From Tessaracoccus sp. OH4464_COT-324 (GTDB lineage Bacteria > Actinomycetota > Actinomycetes > Propionibacteriales > Propionibacteriaceae): 64,000 bases of DNA. Position numbers and translations under genes: made by a program. The DNA lies in the NCBI RefSeq assembly GCF_003932855.1, contig NZ_RQYZ01000001.1, forward strand, positions 1 through 64,000. The letters are read 5' to 3'. The notes beneath the pieces were generated by a model that saw nothing but the letters and a program-made list of their open reading frames with translations, had not been told where the DNA came from and did no database searches. Positions 26,422-37,946 of the stretch are shown piece by piece. The stretch's first letter is position 1, and every line of letters starts with the position of its first letter.

Positions 26422-28341
26422 ATGGCTGACCCCGAGTCCTACCGGCCCCGGACGTCGGACATCCCGACGGCGCCGGGTGTCTACCGGTTCTTCGACGCGT
26501 TCGGCAATGTGCTCTACGTGGGGAAGGCGCGCAACCTGCGCAACCGGGTGAGCTCCTACTTCGTCGGGTTGGATGGCAAGCATTTCCGTACCCAGACGAT
26601 GGTGCGCACCGCGGCGCGCGTCGAGTGGACGGTGGTGGCCACCGAGTTGGAGGCCCTCCAACTCGAACACACCTGGATCAAGCAGTTCGATCCGCGATTC
26701 AACGTGATGTATCGCGACGACAAGTCCTACCCCTGGCTCGCTATCACCTGGGCGGAGGAATTTCCGCGGGTGTACGTCGGCCGGGGCCAGAAGCAGCGCG
26801 GCACCCGCTACTTTGGGCCCTACGGCGCAGCCTGGGCCATCCGCGACACCGTGGATCTGCTGCTGCGCGTCTTCCCCATGCGCTCTTGCGCGCGCGGGGT
26901 CTTCGACCGGGCGCGCCGCTCCGGCAGGCAGTGCCTGCTGGGCGACATCGGAAAGTGTTCCGCGCCGTGCATCGGCCGGGTCAGCGCCGCCGAGCACCGT
27001 GAGATCGCCGCCAACTTCATGGCCTTCATGGGCGGGCGCACCGGCGACGTGATCGGCCGGGTGGAACGCGAGATGTACGAAGCCTCGGCGGAACTCAACT
27101 TCGAGCGCGCCGCCACGCTGCGCGATTCGCTCGCGGCTTTGAAGAAGGTGCAGGAGAAGCAGGCGGTGGTGTTCCTGGACGGCACGTGCGCCGATGTCGT
27201 CGGGTTCGCGGAGGATCAGGCGCAGATCGCGGTGCAGGCCTTCCACGTCGTTGATGGCCGGATCCTGGGCGAGCGCGGCTGGGTGGCCGACAAGACCGAT
27301 GATCGACCGCTGACGGATCTGGTGGGTGCTTTCCTGGGGCAGCTCTACGCCGCCGACGACGTGCAGGTGCCGCCTACGGTCCTGACCTCGGTGGAGGTCG
27401 AGACCGGGATCGCGGAGCTGCTCACGGCCCGCCGCGGGGCGAAGGTGGAGGTGCGGGTGCCGCTGCGCGGCGAGAAGCGCGCGCTGCTCGACACGGTGGT
27501 GCGTAACGCCCAGCTTGCGCTTGAGAAGCGCGCGCTCAAGCGTTCCACGGATCTGAGCACCCGGAATCGGGCGCTCAACGAGATAGCGGAGGCCCTCAAC
27601 CTGGCCGGGCCGCCCCTGCGCATCGAGTGCTACGACATCTCGCACACGCTGGGTCAGGAGGTGGTGGGTGCGATGGCGGTCTTCGAAGACGGGCTGGCTC
27701 GCGGCTCCGAATATCGTCGCTTTCTGATCAAGGGTTTCGCGGGCTCCGACGACGTGCGCGCCATCCGCGAGGTGCTCACCCGAAGGCTGCGCCGCCTGCG
27801 CGATTCTGCGGAGGACGAGCTCATCGATGCGACGACGGGTTCCGCCAGGCGGTTCACGTACCCGCCTGCGCTCATCGTCGTCGACGGTGGCGCGCCGCAG
27901 GTGGCGGCTGCAGCCTCGGTGCTCGACGAGTTCGGGCTGGGCGGGGAGATCGCGCTCTGCGGGCTTGCGAAGCGCCTGGAAGAGGTCTGGTTGCCGGGCG
28001 AGGAATATCCGCTGATCCTGCCGCGCTCCTCAGAGGGACTGTATCTGCTGCAGCGTGCCCGGGACGAGGCACACCGGTTTGCGATCACGTTTCACCGCTC
28101 GCGCCGCGGTCGGGCGCTGATGGATTCCGTCCTCGACGGCGTTCCCGGCCTGGGCGACGTGCGCCGGAAGGCGCTGCTGAAGTATTTCGGCAGCGTGCGC
28201 AAGTTGCGCGAGGCGAGCGTCGAGGAGATCGCGCGGGTGCCTGGCTTCGGGCCAACGCTCGCGGCGTCCGTGTACGCTGCGGTGGCCGGCTCTGCTGCGG
28301 AGGCGGTGAACCTGGCGACGGGAGAGGTCACCTCGAACTGA
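26422..28341 (+). CDS. uvrC: Excinuclease ABC subunit C
   Basis: A 639-aa dual-incision nuclease. The N-terminal GIY-YIG nuclease ([18 protein letters not shown]), the UVR motif (about 215-245, [16 protein letters not shown]), the RNase H-like C-terminal nuclease ([16 protein letters not shown]) and tandem helix-hairpin-helix segments ([25 protein letters not shown]) are all present. It follows uvrA directly and is probably co-transcribed, which places all three Uvr subunits within 7.7 kb. Confidence 0.96.
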   Translation: MADPESYRPRTSDIPTAPGVYRFFDAFGNVLYVGKARNLRNRVSSYFVGLDGKHFRTQTMVRTAARVEWTVVATELEALQLEHTWIKQFDPRFNVMYRDDKSYPWLAITWAEEFPRVYVGRGQKQRGTRYFGPYGAAWAIRDTVDLLLRVFPMRSCARGVFDRARRSGRQCLLGDIGKCSAPCIGRVSAAEHREIAANFMAFMGGRTGDVIGRVEREMYEASAELNFERAATLRDSLAALKKVQEKQAVVFLDGTCADVVGFAEDQAQIAVQAFHVVDGRILGERGWVADKTDDRPLTDLVGAFLGQLYAADDVQVPPTVLTSVEVETGIAELLTARRGAKVEVRVPLRGEKRALLDTVVRNAQLALEKRALKRSTDLSTRNRALNEIAEALNLAGPPLRIECYDISHTLGQEVVGAMAVFEDGLARGSEYRRFLIKGFAGSDDVRAIREVLTRRLRRLRDSAEDELIDATTGSARRFTYPPALIVVDGGAPQVAAAASVLDEFGLGGEIALCGLAKRLEEVWLPGEEYPLILPRSSEGLYLLQRARDEAHRFAITFHRSRRGRALMDSVLDGVPGLGDVRRKALLKYFGSVRKLREASVEEIARVPGFGPTLAASVYAAVAGSAAEAVNLATGEVTSN

Positions 28342-28349
28342 GGCCCGGT

Positions 28350-28364
28350 TTGAACACCGTTCAA
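28350..28364. promoter_or_regulatory. BioQ-like operator of the biotin importer
   Basis: TTGAAC-ACC-GTTCAA is a perfect inverted repeat that closely resembles the actinobacterial BioQ site TGAAC-N3-GTTAC, as recalled. It coincides with a -35-like TTGAAC 18 bp before TTAGAT (28374-28379), so a bound repressor would block the bioY promoter. A TetR-type BioQ gene is not in the window. Confidence 0.65.
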
Positions 28365-28408
28365 TAGGTGGTGTTAGATGAGGTGATCTCACAGAAAAGG
28401 AGAAGACC

Positions 28409-28999
28409 ATGACCTCCGCGCCCGCCCGTGCCCAAGTGCGCGACTTCGCGGCCTCCGATGTCGCCTACATCGCTGTTTTCGCGGCGCTGCTCGCGGCTGC
28501 CTCGGTCGCCCCCGGCATCCAGCTGCCTTTCGGCGTGCCGATCACGCTGCAGACGCTGGTGGTGTCCCTGAGCGCTCTCGTGCTGGGGCCCTGGCGGGCT
28601 GCCGGCGCCGTCGGGCTCTGGCTGCTCGTCGGTGCGCTGGGGCTGCCGGTGTTCAACCAGGGCAGGTCCGGGATCGGCGTGTTCTTCGGCCCCTCGGGCG
28701 GTTACCTCGTCTCCTTCCTCCTCGCCGTGCTGCTCAGCGGCTACCTCGCTCGGCTCGTGCTGCGCCGGGGGCTGTCCAAGCTGACACCCCTTCTGCTGCT
28801 GGTCGTGTTGCTGGCCACTCGCCTGGTGGTCATCTTCCCGCTCGGGGCGCTCGGCATGGCGCGCGTGCTGGAGAAGTCGATGTGGGAGGCGGTGCTGCTC
28901 GACTTGGCCTTCTGGCCCGGCGACCTGGTGAAGTCCATCGTCGCGGTGGCGGTCGCACTCATCATCTACGCGGCCTTCCCAAGGCTGAACCAGGCATGA
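28409..28999 (+). CDS. bioY: Biotin ECF transporter substrate-binding protein BioY
   Basis: A 196-aa integral membrane S component that binds biotin. It has about six hydrophobic helices and the BioY-typical FGVPITLQTLVVSLSALVLGP segment in two halves, plus GLPVFNQGRSGIGVFFGPSGGYL near the centre. ATG 28409 follows AAAGGAG. The ATPase gene overlaps its stop by 4 bases. The operator at -35 suggests biotin-responsive repression. A dedicated importer suggests biotin uptake matters to this organism. Confidence 0.94.
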   Translation: MTSAPARAQVRDFAASDVAYIAVFAALLAAASVAPGIQLPFGVPITLQTLVVSLSALVLGPWRAAGAVGLWLLVGALGLPVFNQGRSGIGVFFGPSGGYLVSFLLAVLLSGYLARLVLRRGLSKLTPLLLLVVLLATRLVVIFPLGALGMARVLEKSMWEAVLLDLAFWPGDLVKSIVAVAVALIIYAAFPRLNQA

Positions 29000-29691
29000 T
29001 CGTCCTCGACCGCGTCAGCGTCGCCATCCCCCCGTTGCGCAAGGGGGATCAGGAGAAGGTGCTCCTGCATGACATCAGTATCGAACTGCGCGAGCGGCGC
29101 ATCGCGGTCGTCGGGGCCAACGGCTCCGGCAAGTCAACCCTCTTGAGACTCCTCAACGGCCTGCGCGCCCCCAGCGCGGGGAAAGTGACGGTGCAAGGCC
29201 ACCACACCGTCGAGGAGAACAAGCTTGTGCGCAAGCTGGTAGGTTTCGTGTTCACTGACCCGCTCTCGCAGCTGCTGATGTCCACGCCTGTGGAGGACGT
29301 AGAACTCAGCCTGCGCGCTACGATCCGCGGCAAGGCCGAACGCCTGCGCCGCGCCCAAGAACTGCTCGCCGCCCGGGGGATCGGGGACATCGCGCACCAG
29401 TCCATCTACGATCTCTCGGGCGGCGAGCGGCAACTGGTTGCCCTGACCAGCGTGCTCGCCGTCGAACCAAAGGTATTGGTCGCCGACGAGCCGACGACGC
29501 TGCTGGACCTGCGCAACCGCAGCCAGCTGAAAAAGGTCTTCGCCGAGCTGGAGCAGCAGGTGATCTTCTCCACCCACGACCTCGACTTCGCGACACTGGC
29601 CGACCGGGTGCTGGTGGTCGAGGGCGGCCGCATCGTTGCCGACGACGAGCCCCGAGTCGCGCTCGACCACTACCGGAACCTGATGGCATGA
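28996..29691 (+). CDS. bioM: Biotin ECF transporter ATPase BioM
   Basis: A 231-aa ABC ATPase. Walker A GANGSGKS is at 40-47, signature LSGGERQLVAL, and Walker B VLVADEPTT; it powers biotin uptake with BioY and BioN. The frame extends upstream to 28882, but ATG 28996 in an ATGA overlap with bioY is the sensible start. It also overlaps bioN by ATGA. Confidence 0.93.
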   Translation: MIVLDRVSVAIPPLRKGDQEKVLLHDISIELRERRIAVVGANGSGKSTLLRLLNGLRAPSAGKVTVQGHHTVEENKLVRKLVGFVFTDPLSQLLMSTPVEDVELSLRATIRGKAERLRRAQELLAARGIGDIAHQSIYDLSGGERQLVALTSVLAVEPKVLVADEPTTLLDLRNRSQLKKVFAELEQQVIFSTHDLDFATLADRVLVVEGGRIVADDEPRVALDHYRNLMA

Positions 29692-30314
29692 ACCCGCACG
29701 CATCGCTGTTGGGCATCTACCAGCCCCAGGACGGATGGCTCTTCCGCACCCCGGCGGGGTGGAAATACCTGATGATGTTCGGTCTGGCGCTGACGGCCAT
29801 GATCTATTCGCGTTGGTGGTTGGTGCTGGGTCTGCTGGCGGTCGCTTTGGCGATCCTCGCCACGTCCGGGATCAACCCGCGGCGCGCGCTCAACATCGGG
29901 CTGGGCATGTGGATCCTGCTGGCAGTTCTGGCGGTGTTCCAGGTGGTGGGCGGCCGCTTCGACGTCGCCGTCACGTCGCCGGGAACGGTGCTGCTAGCGG
30001 TGCTGGCCTCCCGGATCCTGACCCTCACCACCAGCACCCCCGAACTGATCGATGCGCTGTCCAAGGGTTTCGCGGTCCTGCGGCTGGTAGGGATCAATCC
30101 GCGCACGGCCGCGCTGGCCGTCGCGATCATGGTGCGCTCCATTCCCTACCTGGTGGGTTCGTTCGGCACCGCTCGCGATGCGGCCCGTGCGCGGGGCCGG
30201 GACGGAAGTTTCTTCGCCCTCCTCGTACCGACGCTGGTGGCTGCGGTGGCCTACGCGGCCAACACGGGGGAGGCCCTGCACGCCCGGGCGCTGCTCGACA
30301 CCGAACCGTCCTGA
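29688..30314 (+). CDS. bioN: Biotin ECF transporter T component BioN
   Basis: A 208-aa membrane protein coupling BioM to BioY. It has about four to five hydrophobic segments and the cytoplasmic Ala-Arg-Gly motif region ARDAARARGRDGSFF (about 158-172) that contacts the ATPase. It is coupled to bioM by ATGA overlap. BioYMN lies between uvrC and rapZ, which are closer together in Mycobacterium. Confidence 0.9.
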   Translation: MNPHASLLGIYQPQDGWLFRTPAGWKYLMMFGLALTAMIYSRWWLVLGLLAVALAILATSGINPRRALNIGLGMWILLAVLAVFQVVGGRFDVAVTSPGTVLLAVLASRILTLTTSTPELIDALSKGFAVLRLVGINPRTAALAVAIMVRSIPYLVGSFGTARDAARARGRDGSFFALLVPTLVAAVAYAANTGEALHARALLDTEPS

Positions 30315-30338
30315 ATCGGTGTGAGGCCCGCGACTGGC

Positions 30339-30344
30339 TAGGCT
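30339..30344 (+). promoter_or_regulatory. -10 box of rapZ (leaderless)
   Basis: TAGGCT lies 7 bases before ATG 30352. Confidence 0.55.
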
Positions 30345-30351
30345 GGGGCCC

Positions 30352-31206
30352 ATGGTGAAAGAAATCGCGATCATCACTGGCCTGTCCGGGGCGGGTCGGC
30401 GAACAGCCGCGCACGCCATGGAGGACCTGGGCTGGTATGTCGTCGACAATCTTCCGCCGGTGATGCTGCCTTCGCTCGCGAAAACGGTCTCCGGTTTCGG
30501 TGTCGACCGGCTTGCGGTCGTCGCTGACGTGCGGACTCGCGTGTTCTTCGAGCAGTTCCCGGCCGCCATTGAGCAGCTGCGCGCCCAGTGCCAGATCCTC
30601 GCTCTGGTCTACCTGGAGGCCGACGACGACGTGATCGTCCAGCGGCAGGAGTCGAACCGGCGCCCCCTTCCGCTGCAGGGCGCAGGCAGGTTGATGGACG
30701 GCATCGCGAAGGAACGGCACCTGCTGTCCGAGCTGCGGGCCCGGGCGGACATCGTGATCGACACCTCCCGGCTGAGCGCGCGCCAGCTGGTGCAGCGGGT
30801 CAGCAACCACTTCGGCAGCGATAGCACCGACAACCTCTCCGCGGCGATCATGAGTTTCGGTTTCAAGCACGGATTGCCGATCGACGCCGACCTGGTGTTC
30901 GACGTGCGTTTCCTGCCCAATCCCTTCTGGATTCCCGAGCTTCGGCCGAAGTCGGGCCTCAGCCGCGACGTGGCGCAGTACGTGCTGAAGCACCACAGCG
31001 CCCAGGAACTATTGGGCCACATTGTGAGTGTGGTCGACACCACGGCCCCCGGATACCTGGCCGAGGGTAAGCGGCAGGTGACGATCGCCGTGGGCTGCAC
31101 GGGTGGCAAGCACCGATCTACGGCGATCAGCGAGGAGCTCGGCCGCCGACTGGCTGAGCGGGGCTACGGGCAGACCGTGATGCATCGCGACATCGAGAAG
31201 GAATGA
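30352..31206 (+). CDS. rapZ: RNase adapter protein RapZ / P-loop nucleotide-binding protein
   Basis: A 284-aa P-loop protein of the RapZ/YvcJ family. The P-loop GLSGAGRRTAAHAMEDLGW (10-28) has Arg where many have Lys-Ser, common in actinobacteria. VDNLPPVMLP, DVRTRVFF and the C-terminal IAVGCTGGKHRSTAI match the family. In enterobacteria RapZ controls amino-sugar synthesis through small RNAs; in actinobacteria the role is unclear. ATG 30352 follows a -10 box by 7 bases. It overlaps yvcK, forming the widespread rapZ-yvcK-whiA cluster. Confidence 0.95.
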   Translation: MVKEIAIITGLSGAGRRTAAHAMEDLGWYVVDNLPPVMLPSLAKTVSGFGVDRLAVVADVRTRVFFEQFPAAIEQLRAQCQILALVYLEADDDVIVQRQESNRRPLPLQGAGRLMDGIAKERHLLSELRARADIVIDTSRLSARQLVQRVSNHFGSDSTDNLSAAIMSFGFKHGLPIDADLVFDVRFLPNPFWIPELRPKSGLSRDVAQYVLKHHSAQELLGHIVSVVDTTAPGYLAEGKRQVTIAVGCTGGKHRSTAISEELGRRLAERGYGQTVMHRDIEKE

Positions 31207-32161
31207 TGCAGGTGAGCGACCCCAGGATTGTGGCCTTTGGCGGCGGGCATGGCCTGTCGGCCACGTTGCAGGCGCTGCGCAGAGTCACCCGGAATATCAC
31301 CGCGGTGGTTACTGTGGCCGACGACGGGGGTTCCTCGGGCAAGCTCCGGGCCGAGTTCGACATCCTGCCTCCCGGCGATCTCCGGATGGCGCTGGCGGCG
31401 CTGTGCAGCGACGACGACCTGGGACGAAAGTGGGCGAGCGTGCTGCAGGCCCGCTTCGCCGGCGACGGCCCACTCGGCGGGCACGCGATCGGGAACCTGC
31501 TCATCGCCGGAATGTGGCAGCAGCTGGGCGACGAGGTGGCGGCGCTGGACATGGTCGGGGATCTGCTGGGCGTGTGCGGCCGGGTGCTTCCGATGAGCTC
31601 GGTGCCGCTGGAGATCGAGGCGGATGTTTTGGGGCTGGACCCGTTCGCGCCGGACGAGATCAACACCCTGACGGGCCAGGCCACGGTGGCCAAGGCCAAA
31701 GCCCAGGTTCAGGCGGTGCGTCTGGTGCCCGATAAACCCCCGGCGCATCCGGCCGCGCTTGCCGCAATCGGCGAGGCCGATGCCGTCGTTCTGGGGCCGG
31801 GGTCGTGGTTCACCTCGGTGCTGCCCCACCTGCTGGTGCCGGAGCTGCGCGCGGCGGTGGCCCGCTCGTCCGCACTGCGGGTGCTGATCTTCAATCTGGT
31901 CCCCGCCGACGAGACGGCGGGCTTCTCCGCGGCCCGTCACATAGAGTTGCTCGCGGAGCATGCGCCCGAGGTGCGATTCGACGTCGTGATTGCGGACTCC
32001 GGTTTCGCGCAGCAAGACTCGTGCATGGCCGACTACGTCCGCGCGATCGGGGGGGAGCTGCTGGTGGCCGACGTCGCAAGCTCCAGCAAACGGGCCGTGC
32101 ACGACCCGGAGAAGCTCGCCGCCGTGCTCAACGACGTGGTGCGAAGGAAAGGTGTCTGCTG

Positions 32162-32162
<1 letters not shown>
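31203..32162 (+). CDS. yvcK: YvcK/CofD-like protein (gluconeogenesis factor)
   Basis: A 319-aa Rossmann protein. The opening [18 protein letters not shown] and [15 protein letters not shown] are the UDP-sugar-binding signature of YvcK; the middle has [13 protein letters not shown] and [15 protein letters not shown]. In Bacillus and mycobacteria it is needed for normal cell-wall precursor flux on gluconeogenic carbon. The start is ATG 31203 within an overlap with rapZ; a second ATG at 31206 is possible. It overlaps whiA by one base. Confidence 0.94.
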
Positions 32163-34263
<2,101 letters not shown>

Positions 34264-34285
34264 TTGACGTCAGTAATGACCCTGT

Positions 34286-34321
34286 GGGCCCCGTGATCCT
34301 GCGAGCAGGACCGCGGGGCCC
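34286..34321 (+). terminator. Intercistronic hairpin between gap and pgk
   Basis: GGGCCCCG (34286-34293) pairs with CGGGGCCC (34314-34321), with an inner TCCTGC/GCAGGA stem. It may attenuate or process the gap-pgk message rather than fully end it, as no new promoter is obvious before pgk. Confidence 0.6.
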
Positions 34322-34370
34322 CTACTCACTCGGGTGTCCGTGGACCACCCACTAAGAAAGGTTTCCAAAC

Positions 34371-35579
34371 GTGAAGTCGATCGACGAACTCGATCTCAAT
34401 GGCAAGCGCGTGCTGATCCGCTGCGACTTTAACGTGCCGCTTGACGGCGACGTGATCACCGACGACGGTCGCATCCGTGCGGCGCTCCCCACTCTGAACA
34501 AGCTGCTGGAGAAGAACGCCAGCGTCGTGATCATGGCCCACCTGGGCCGCCCGAAGGGCGAGGTCAATCCCAAGTATTCTCTGGCGCCCGTGGCGAAGCG
34601 CCTCAGCGAACTGCTCGACCGCGAGGTTGCGCTGGCGGAGGACGTGGTGGGGGAGTCCGCCAAGGCCGTCGTCGCTAAGCTCGAACCGGGTCAGGTGGCT
34701 TTGCTGGAGAACGTGCGCTACGAGCCGGGCGAGGCCGCCAAGGACTGCGCGGAGCGCGCGGAGCTGGCCAAGAAGTACGCCGAGTTCGGTGACGTCTTCG
34801 TCTCGGACGGCTTCGGCGTCGTGCACCGCAAGCAGGCGTCGGTCTACGACGTGGCCCACCTGCTGCCGAGCGCCCCGGGCTACCTGGTGGGTCGCGAGGT
34901 CGAGGTGCTGCGCAAGCTCACGCAGGATCCAGAGCGTCCGCTCGTGGTGGTGCTGGGCGGGGCCAAGGTGGCCGATAAGCTCGCGGTGATCGACAACCTG
35001 TTGAAGGTGGCCGACACTCTCATCGTGGGCGGCGGCATGGCCTACACCTTCCTCAAGGCTCAGGGCAAGGAGGTCGGGAAGTCCCTGCTTGACGAGTCCA
35101 ACGTGGCCACGTGCGCGGAGTACCTGGAGCGGGCCAAGGCGGCGGGGAAGACGCTGCTGCTGCCGGTCGATGCTCGCATCGCCGAGGGCGCCGACTTCGA
35201 GGGACGAAAGGTGCTGGGCGAGGTCCAGGCCGTCAGCGTGGACGAGATCCCGGCCGATCGCATGGCCCTGGACATCGGGCCCGAGACCGAGAAGTTGTTC
35301 GCGGAGACGATCAAGGGTGCCAGGACTGTCTTCTGGAACGGCCCCATGGGCGTTTTCGAGATCGCGGAGCTGTCGCACGGCACCGCCGCGGTTGCTAAGG
35401 CGCTGGCCGACTCCGCGGCCTTCAGCGTCATCGGCGGCGGCGATTCCGCTGCGGCTGTTCGTTCCCTTGGCCATGCGGATGACGACTTCGGCCATATCTC
35501 GACGGGAGGAGGCGCCTCCCTTGAGTTCCTCGAGGGCAAGGAACTCCCCGGCATCGCTGTTCTGGAAGAGGAGAAGTAA
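34371..35579 (+). CDS. pgk: Phosphoglycerate kinase
   Basis: A 402-aa glycolytic kinase transferring phosphate from 1,3-bisphosphoglycerate to [34 protein letters not shown] and the nucleotide loop [11 protein letters not shown] are visible. GTG start with an AGAAAGG-type site upstream. The stop codon directly abuts the tpiA ATG. Confidence 0.97.
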   Translation: MKSIDELDLNGKRVLIRCDFNVPLDGDVITDDGRIRAALPTLNKLLEKNASVVIMAHLGRPKGEVNPKYSLAPVAKRLSELLDREVALAEDVVGESAKAVVAKLEPGQVALLENVRYEPGEAAKDCAERAELAKKYAEFGDVFVSDGFGVVHRKQASVYDVAHLLPSAPGYLVGREVEVLRKLTQDPERPLVVVLGGAKVADKLAVIDNLLKVADTLIVGGGMAYTFLKAQGKEVGKSLLDESNVATCAEYLERAKAAGKTLLLPVDARIAEGADFEGRKVLGEVQAVSVDEIPADRMALDIGPETEKLFAETIKGARTVFWNGPMGVFEIAELSHGTAAVAKALADSAAFSVIGGGDSAAAVRSLGHADDDFGHISTGGGASLEFLEGKELPGIAVLEEEK

Positions 35580-36365
35580 ATGGCTCGCAAACCCATCATT
35601 GCAGGCAACTGGAAGATGAACCTCAACCACGTTGAGGCCACCGGACTGGTACAGAAGCTCGCCTGGAGCCTCGCGGACAAGCAGTTCGAGGGCAAGGACG
35701 TGGATGCGGTGGTCATTCCACCGTTTACCGATCTGCGCACGGTGCAGACTCTGATCGACGGCGACCGCATGCCCCTACAGCTCGGCGCGCAGAACGTGTC
35801 GCAGCACGACTCCGGCGCCTACACGGGCGAGGTGAGCGCGGACATGCTCGCCAAACTTCAGGTGGCCTACGTGGTCGTCGGGCACTCCGAGCGACGCGAG
35901 TACTTCGGCGAAGACGACGCCCTCGTCGGGGCCAAAGCCAAGAAGGTGATCGCGGCCGGCATGACCCCGATCATCTGCGTCGGCGAGGGCCTCGACGTGC
36001 GCAAGGAGGGCCGTCACGTCGAGTACACCGTGGCCCAGGTTCGGGGCGCGCTGGATGGGCTCACTCCGGAGCAGGTGGCCAATCTGGTCATCGCCTACGA
36101 ACCCGTGTGGGCCATCGGCACCGGAGAGGTTGCCACCCCACAGGACGCACAGGAAGTCTGTGGCGCCATCCGTTCCGAGATCGCCACTAGCTTCGGTGAG
36201 GCGGCTGCCGAGCACGTCAGGATTCAGTACGGCGGCTCCGTGAAGTCCGGCTCCATTCGTGACATCATGGCCCAACCCGACGTGGATGGCGCTCTCGTCG
36301 GCGGAGCGAGCCTGCAGGCCGAGGAGTTTGCGGCGATCATCCGGTTCAAGGATCTGCCGGCCTGA
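35580..36365 (+). CDS. tpiA: Triosephosphate isomerase
   Basis: A 261-aa TIM barrel interconverting dihydroxyacetone phosphate and glyceraldehyde 3-phosphate. NWKMN holds the N-terminal Lys, GHSERREYF holds the electrophilic His, and [11 protein letters not shown] carries the catalytic Glu. ATG immediately follows the pgk stop, with GGAAGAGG inside the pgk end as ribosome site. A strong terminator follows. Confidence 0.97.
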   Translation: MARKPIIAGNWKMNLNHVEATGLVQKLAWSLADKQFEGKDVDAVVIPPFTDLRTVQTLIDGDRMPLQLGAQNVSQHDSGAYTGEVSADMLAKLQVAYVVVGHSERREYFGEDDALVGAKAKKVIAAGMTPIICVGEGLDVRKEGRHVEYTVAQVRGALDGLTPEQVANLVIAYEPVWAIGTGEVATPQDAQEVCGAIRSEIATSFGEAAAEHVRIQYGGSVKSGSIRDIMAQPDVDGALVGGASLQAEEFAAIIRFKDLPA

Positions 36366-36382
36366 TCTGACCGCCAAATCCC

Positions 36383-36421
36383 AAGCGTCGGCCAGCCCTG
36401 TCAGCGGGCTGGCCGACGCTT
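36383..36421 (+). terminator. Terminator after tpiA
   Basis: AAGCGTCGGCCAGCCC (36383-36398) pairs perfectly with GGGCTGGCCGACGCTT (36406-36421) over 16 bp with a 7-base loop, followed by TTC. Confidence 0.88.
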
Positions 36422-36476
36422 TCTGTGCCCCCGCACGACGGCTGCGCAGGATTGTGTCTATCGGCGGGGAGTCGGT

Positions 36477-36482
36477 TAAACT
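36477..36482 (+). promoter_or_regulatory. -10 box of secG (leaderless)
   Basis: TAAACT lies 7 bases before GTG 36490. A weak TTGTGT at 36452-36457 could be the -35, though the spacing (19) is long. Confidence 0.55.
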
Positions 36483-36489
36483 TTCCCGC

Positions 36490-36750
36490 GTGATTGTCCT
36501 CCTGTCTTTCCCCGTCAGCGTCATCTCAGCGCTGGTGATTCTGCTGAGCATCCTGCTGTCGCTGTCCATCCTGTTGCACAAGGGCCGCGGCGGCGGAATG
36601 TCCGATCTGTTCGGCGGTGGCATGTCGACCTCGATGGGCGGCGCGTCGCGTGCGGAGCGTCGACTCGACCGAATCACCCTGATCGTTGGCCTGTTGTGGC
36701 TCGTGGCGATCTTGGCGCTTCTGGTGCTGTATCGCCTGGGCGCCTTCTGA
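36490..36750 (+). CDS. secG: Preprotein translocase subunit SecG
   Basis: An 86-aa membrane protein of the SecYEG channel. Two hydrophobic helices (about 4-27 and 59-82) flank a Gly-rich loop with KGRGGGMSDLFGGG. The frame opens at 36259, overlapping tpiA and its terminator; GTG 36490 fits the family N-terminus and has a -10 box 7 bases upstream. It follows tpiA as in many actinobacteria, here without ppc between. Confidence 0.93.
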   Translation: MIVLLSFPVSVISALVILLSILLSLSILLHKGRGGGMSDLFGGGMSTSMGGASRAERRLDRITLIVGLLWLVAILALLVLYRLGAF

Positions 36751-36777
36751 CCCGGATAGAGACCAAAGGAGTTTGTA

Positions 36778-37134
36778 GTGGCTGGAGGTAACGCCATCCG
36801 CGGTAGCCGCGTGGGCGCAGGGCCCATGGGCGAGGCGGAGCGCGGAGACACGGTCCCCCGACATCGGGTTTCGTACTTCTGCGCCAGCGGGCACGAGACC
36901 CGTCCCGCGTTCGCGGTCGATGCGCAGGTTCCGGAGGAATGGGACTGCCCGCGCTGCGGCCTGCCTGCGAATCTGGACGCGGCCAATCCGCCGCCGCCGC
37001 CGAAGACGATCCCGTACAAGACCCACCTCGCCTATGTGAAGGAGCGACGCTCCGAGGCCGAGGCGGCCGCGATTCTGGAGGAAGCCGTCGCGGCGCTGCG
37101 GGCCAGGCGGGCGGCGGGGGAGATCATCTACTGA
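36778..37134 (+). CDS. rbpA: RNA polymerase-binding protein RbpA
   Basis: A 118-aa actinobacterial general transcription factor that binds sigma and the beta-prime subunit and stabilises open complexes. The zinc-ribbon-like core has YFCASGHE and WDCPRCGLPA, and the C-terminal sigma-interacting helix is Ala/Arg-rich. GTG start 5 bases after AAAGGAGTT. Its presence supports an actinobacterial origin. Confidence 0.96.
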   Translation: MAGGNAIRGSRVGAGPMGEAERGDTVPRHRVSYFCASGHETRPAFAVDAQVPEEWDCPRCGLPANLDAANPPPPPKTIPYKTHLAYVKERRSEAEAAAILEEAVAALRARRAAGEIIY

Positions 37135-37150
37135 GCACTGGCCCAAGAAC

Positions 37151-37195
37151 ACGGGTTGGGGGCGAGAAGCGGTCGGCTTCTCGCCCCCAACCCGT
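37151..37195. terminator. Bidirectional terminator between rbpA and pgl
   Basis: A perfect 20-bp stem (37151-37170 with 37176-37195) and a 5-base loop lie between the convergent rbpA and pgl genes. The arms begin ACGGGTTGGGGGCG and end CGCCCCCAACCCGT. Confidence 0.9.
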
Positions 37196-37214
37196 CCCAG
37201 GAACCGCCGGAGGA

Positions 37215-37946
37215 TCAGACCTCACACTCGAAGGCGGGCGGCAGCTGCGCGGCCGCACCATCGTCGAGGAACCAGACGGTCGCGCGCTCGCCGTGCGCGA
37301 ACGATGCAGGCAGGGAATCGTCGCCGGCCAGAGCCCGGGCGACCGCAGAAGCCTTGCCGATGCCAGTGGCGAGGAACCACACCTGATCAGTCCGGTTCAG
37401 TGCCTGGAAAGTCAGCGTGATCCGCTCTTCGGGAGGCTTCGGCGAGTTCTCCACACCGATGGCAAGCCGGGTCGTCGGCTCGAAGCTCGGGTGGTTGGGG
37501 AAGATGGATGCGCAGTGCCCATCCTCGCCGATGCCCAGAAGAACGAGGTCGAAACGAGTGTCGCCCAGCTCGGACTCGTAACCCTCCGCGCTCTCGTGCG
37601 AATCCTTGCGGCCGTCCTGAGCCGCCATCATATGGATGCGGAACGAGCTGACTGGCAGGGTGCGCGCCAGTCGCTCCACCGCCTGGAGAGAGTTGCGCTC
37701 CGGGTCGGTGGCCGGCACGAAGCGCTCGTCGCCCCACCAGAAATGGATCTTGCTGGCATCGATGGGTGCTTCCACACACAGCGTTGCCAGATGGTCATAC
37801 ATGGCGTTGGCGGTGTTGCCACCGGTCAGGCAGATGTCGATGCGATCCTGCCTGGCCTGTCGGTCGAGAATCAGCGCGAGCAACTGCTCCGCCGCAAGCT
37901 TGGCCACGTCTGCGGCTGAGGGTAGCCGAACCACTCGGGTGAACAT
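37215..37946 (-). CDS. pgl: 6-phosphogluconolactonase
   Basis: A 243-aa enzyme of the NagB/DevB fold hydrolysing 6-phosphogluconolactone in the oxidative pentose phosphate pathway. ICLTGGNTANAMYDHL, HFWWGDERFVP and LLGIGEDGHCASIFPNH are family signatures. It is last in zwf-opcA-pgl and overlaps opcA by one base, so the three are one unit producing NADPH. Confidence 0.95.
   Translation of the reverse strand: MFTRVVRLPSAADVAKLAAEQLLALILDRQARQDRIDICLTGGNTANAMYDHLATLCVEAPIDASKIHFWWGDERFVPATDPERNSLQAVERLARTLPVSSFRIHMMAAQDGRKDSHESAEGYESELGDTRFDLVLLGIGEDGHCASIFPNHPSFEPTTRLAIGVENSPKPPEERITLTFQALNRTDQVWFLATGIGKASAVARALAGDDSLPASFAHGERATVWFLDDGAAAQLPPAFECEV

Noticed and set aside
25357-27645. 762-codon minus-strand open frame opposite uvrA and uvrC
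   Set aside because: Spans two well-supported genes on the other strand; high-G+C third-position artefact.
34326-35630. 434-codon minus-strand open frame opposite pgk
   Set aside because: Antisense of pgk, which has all family motifs.
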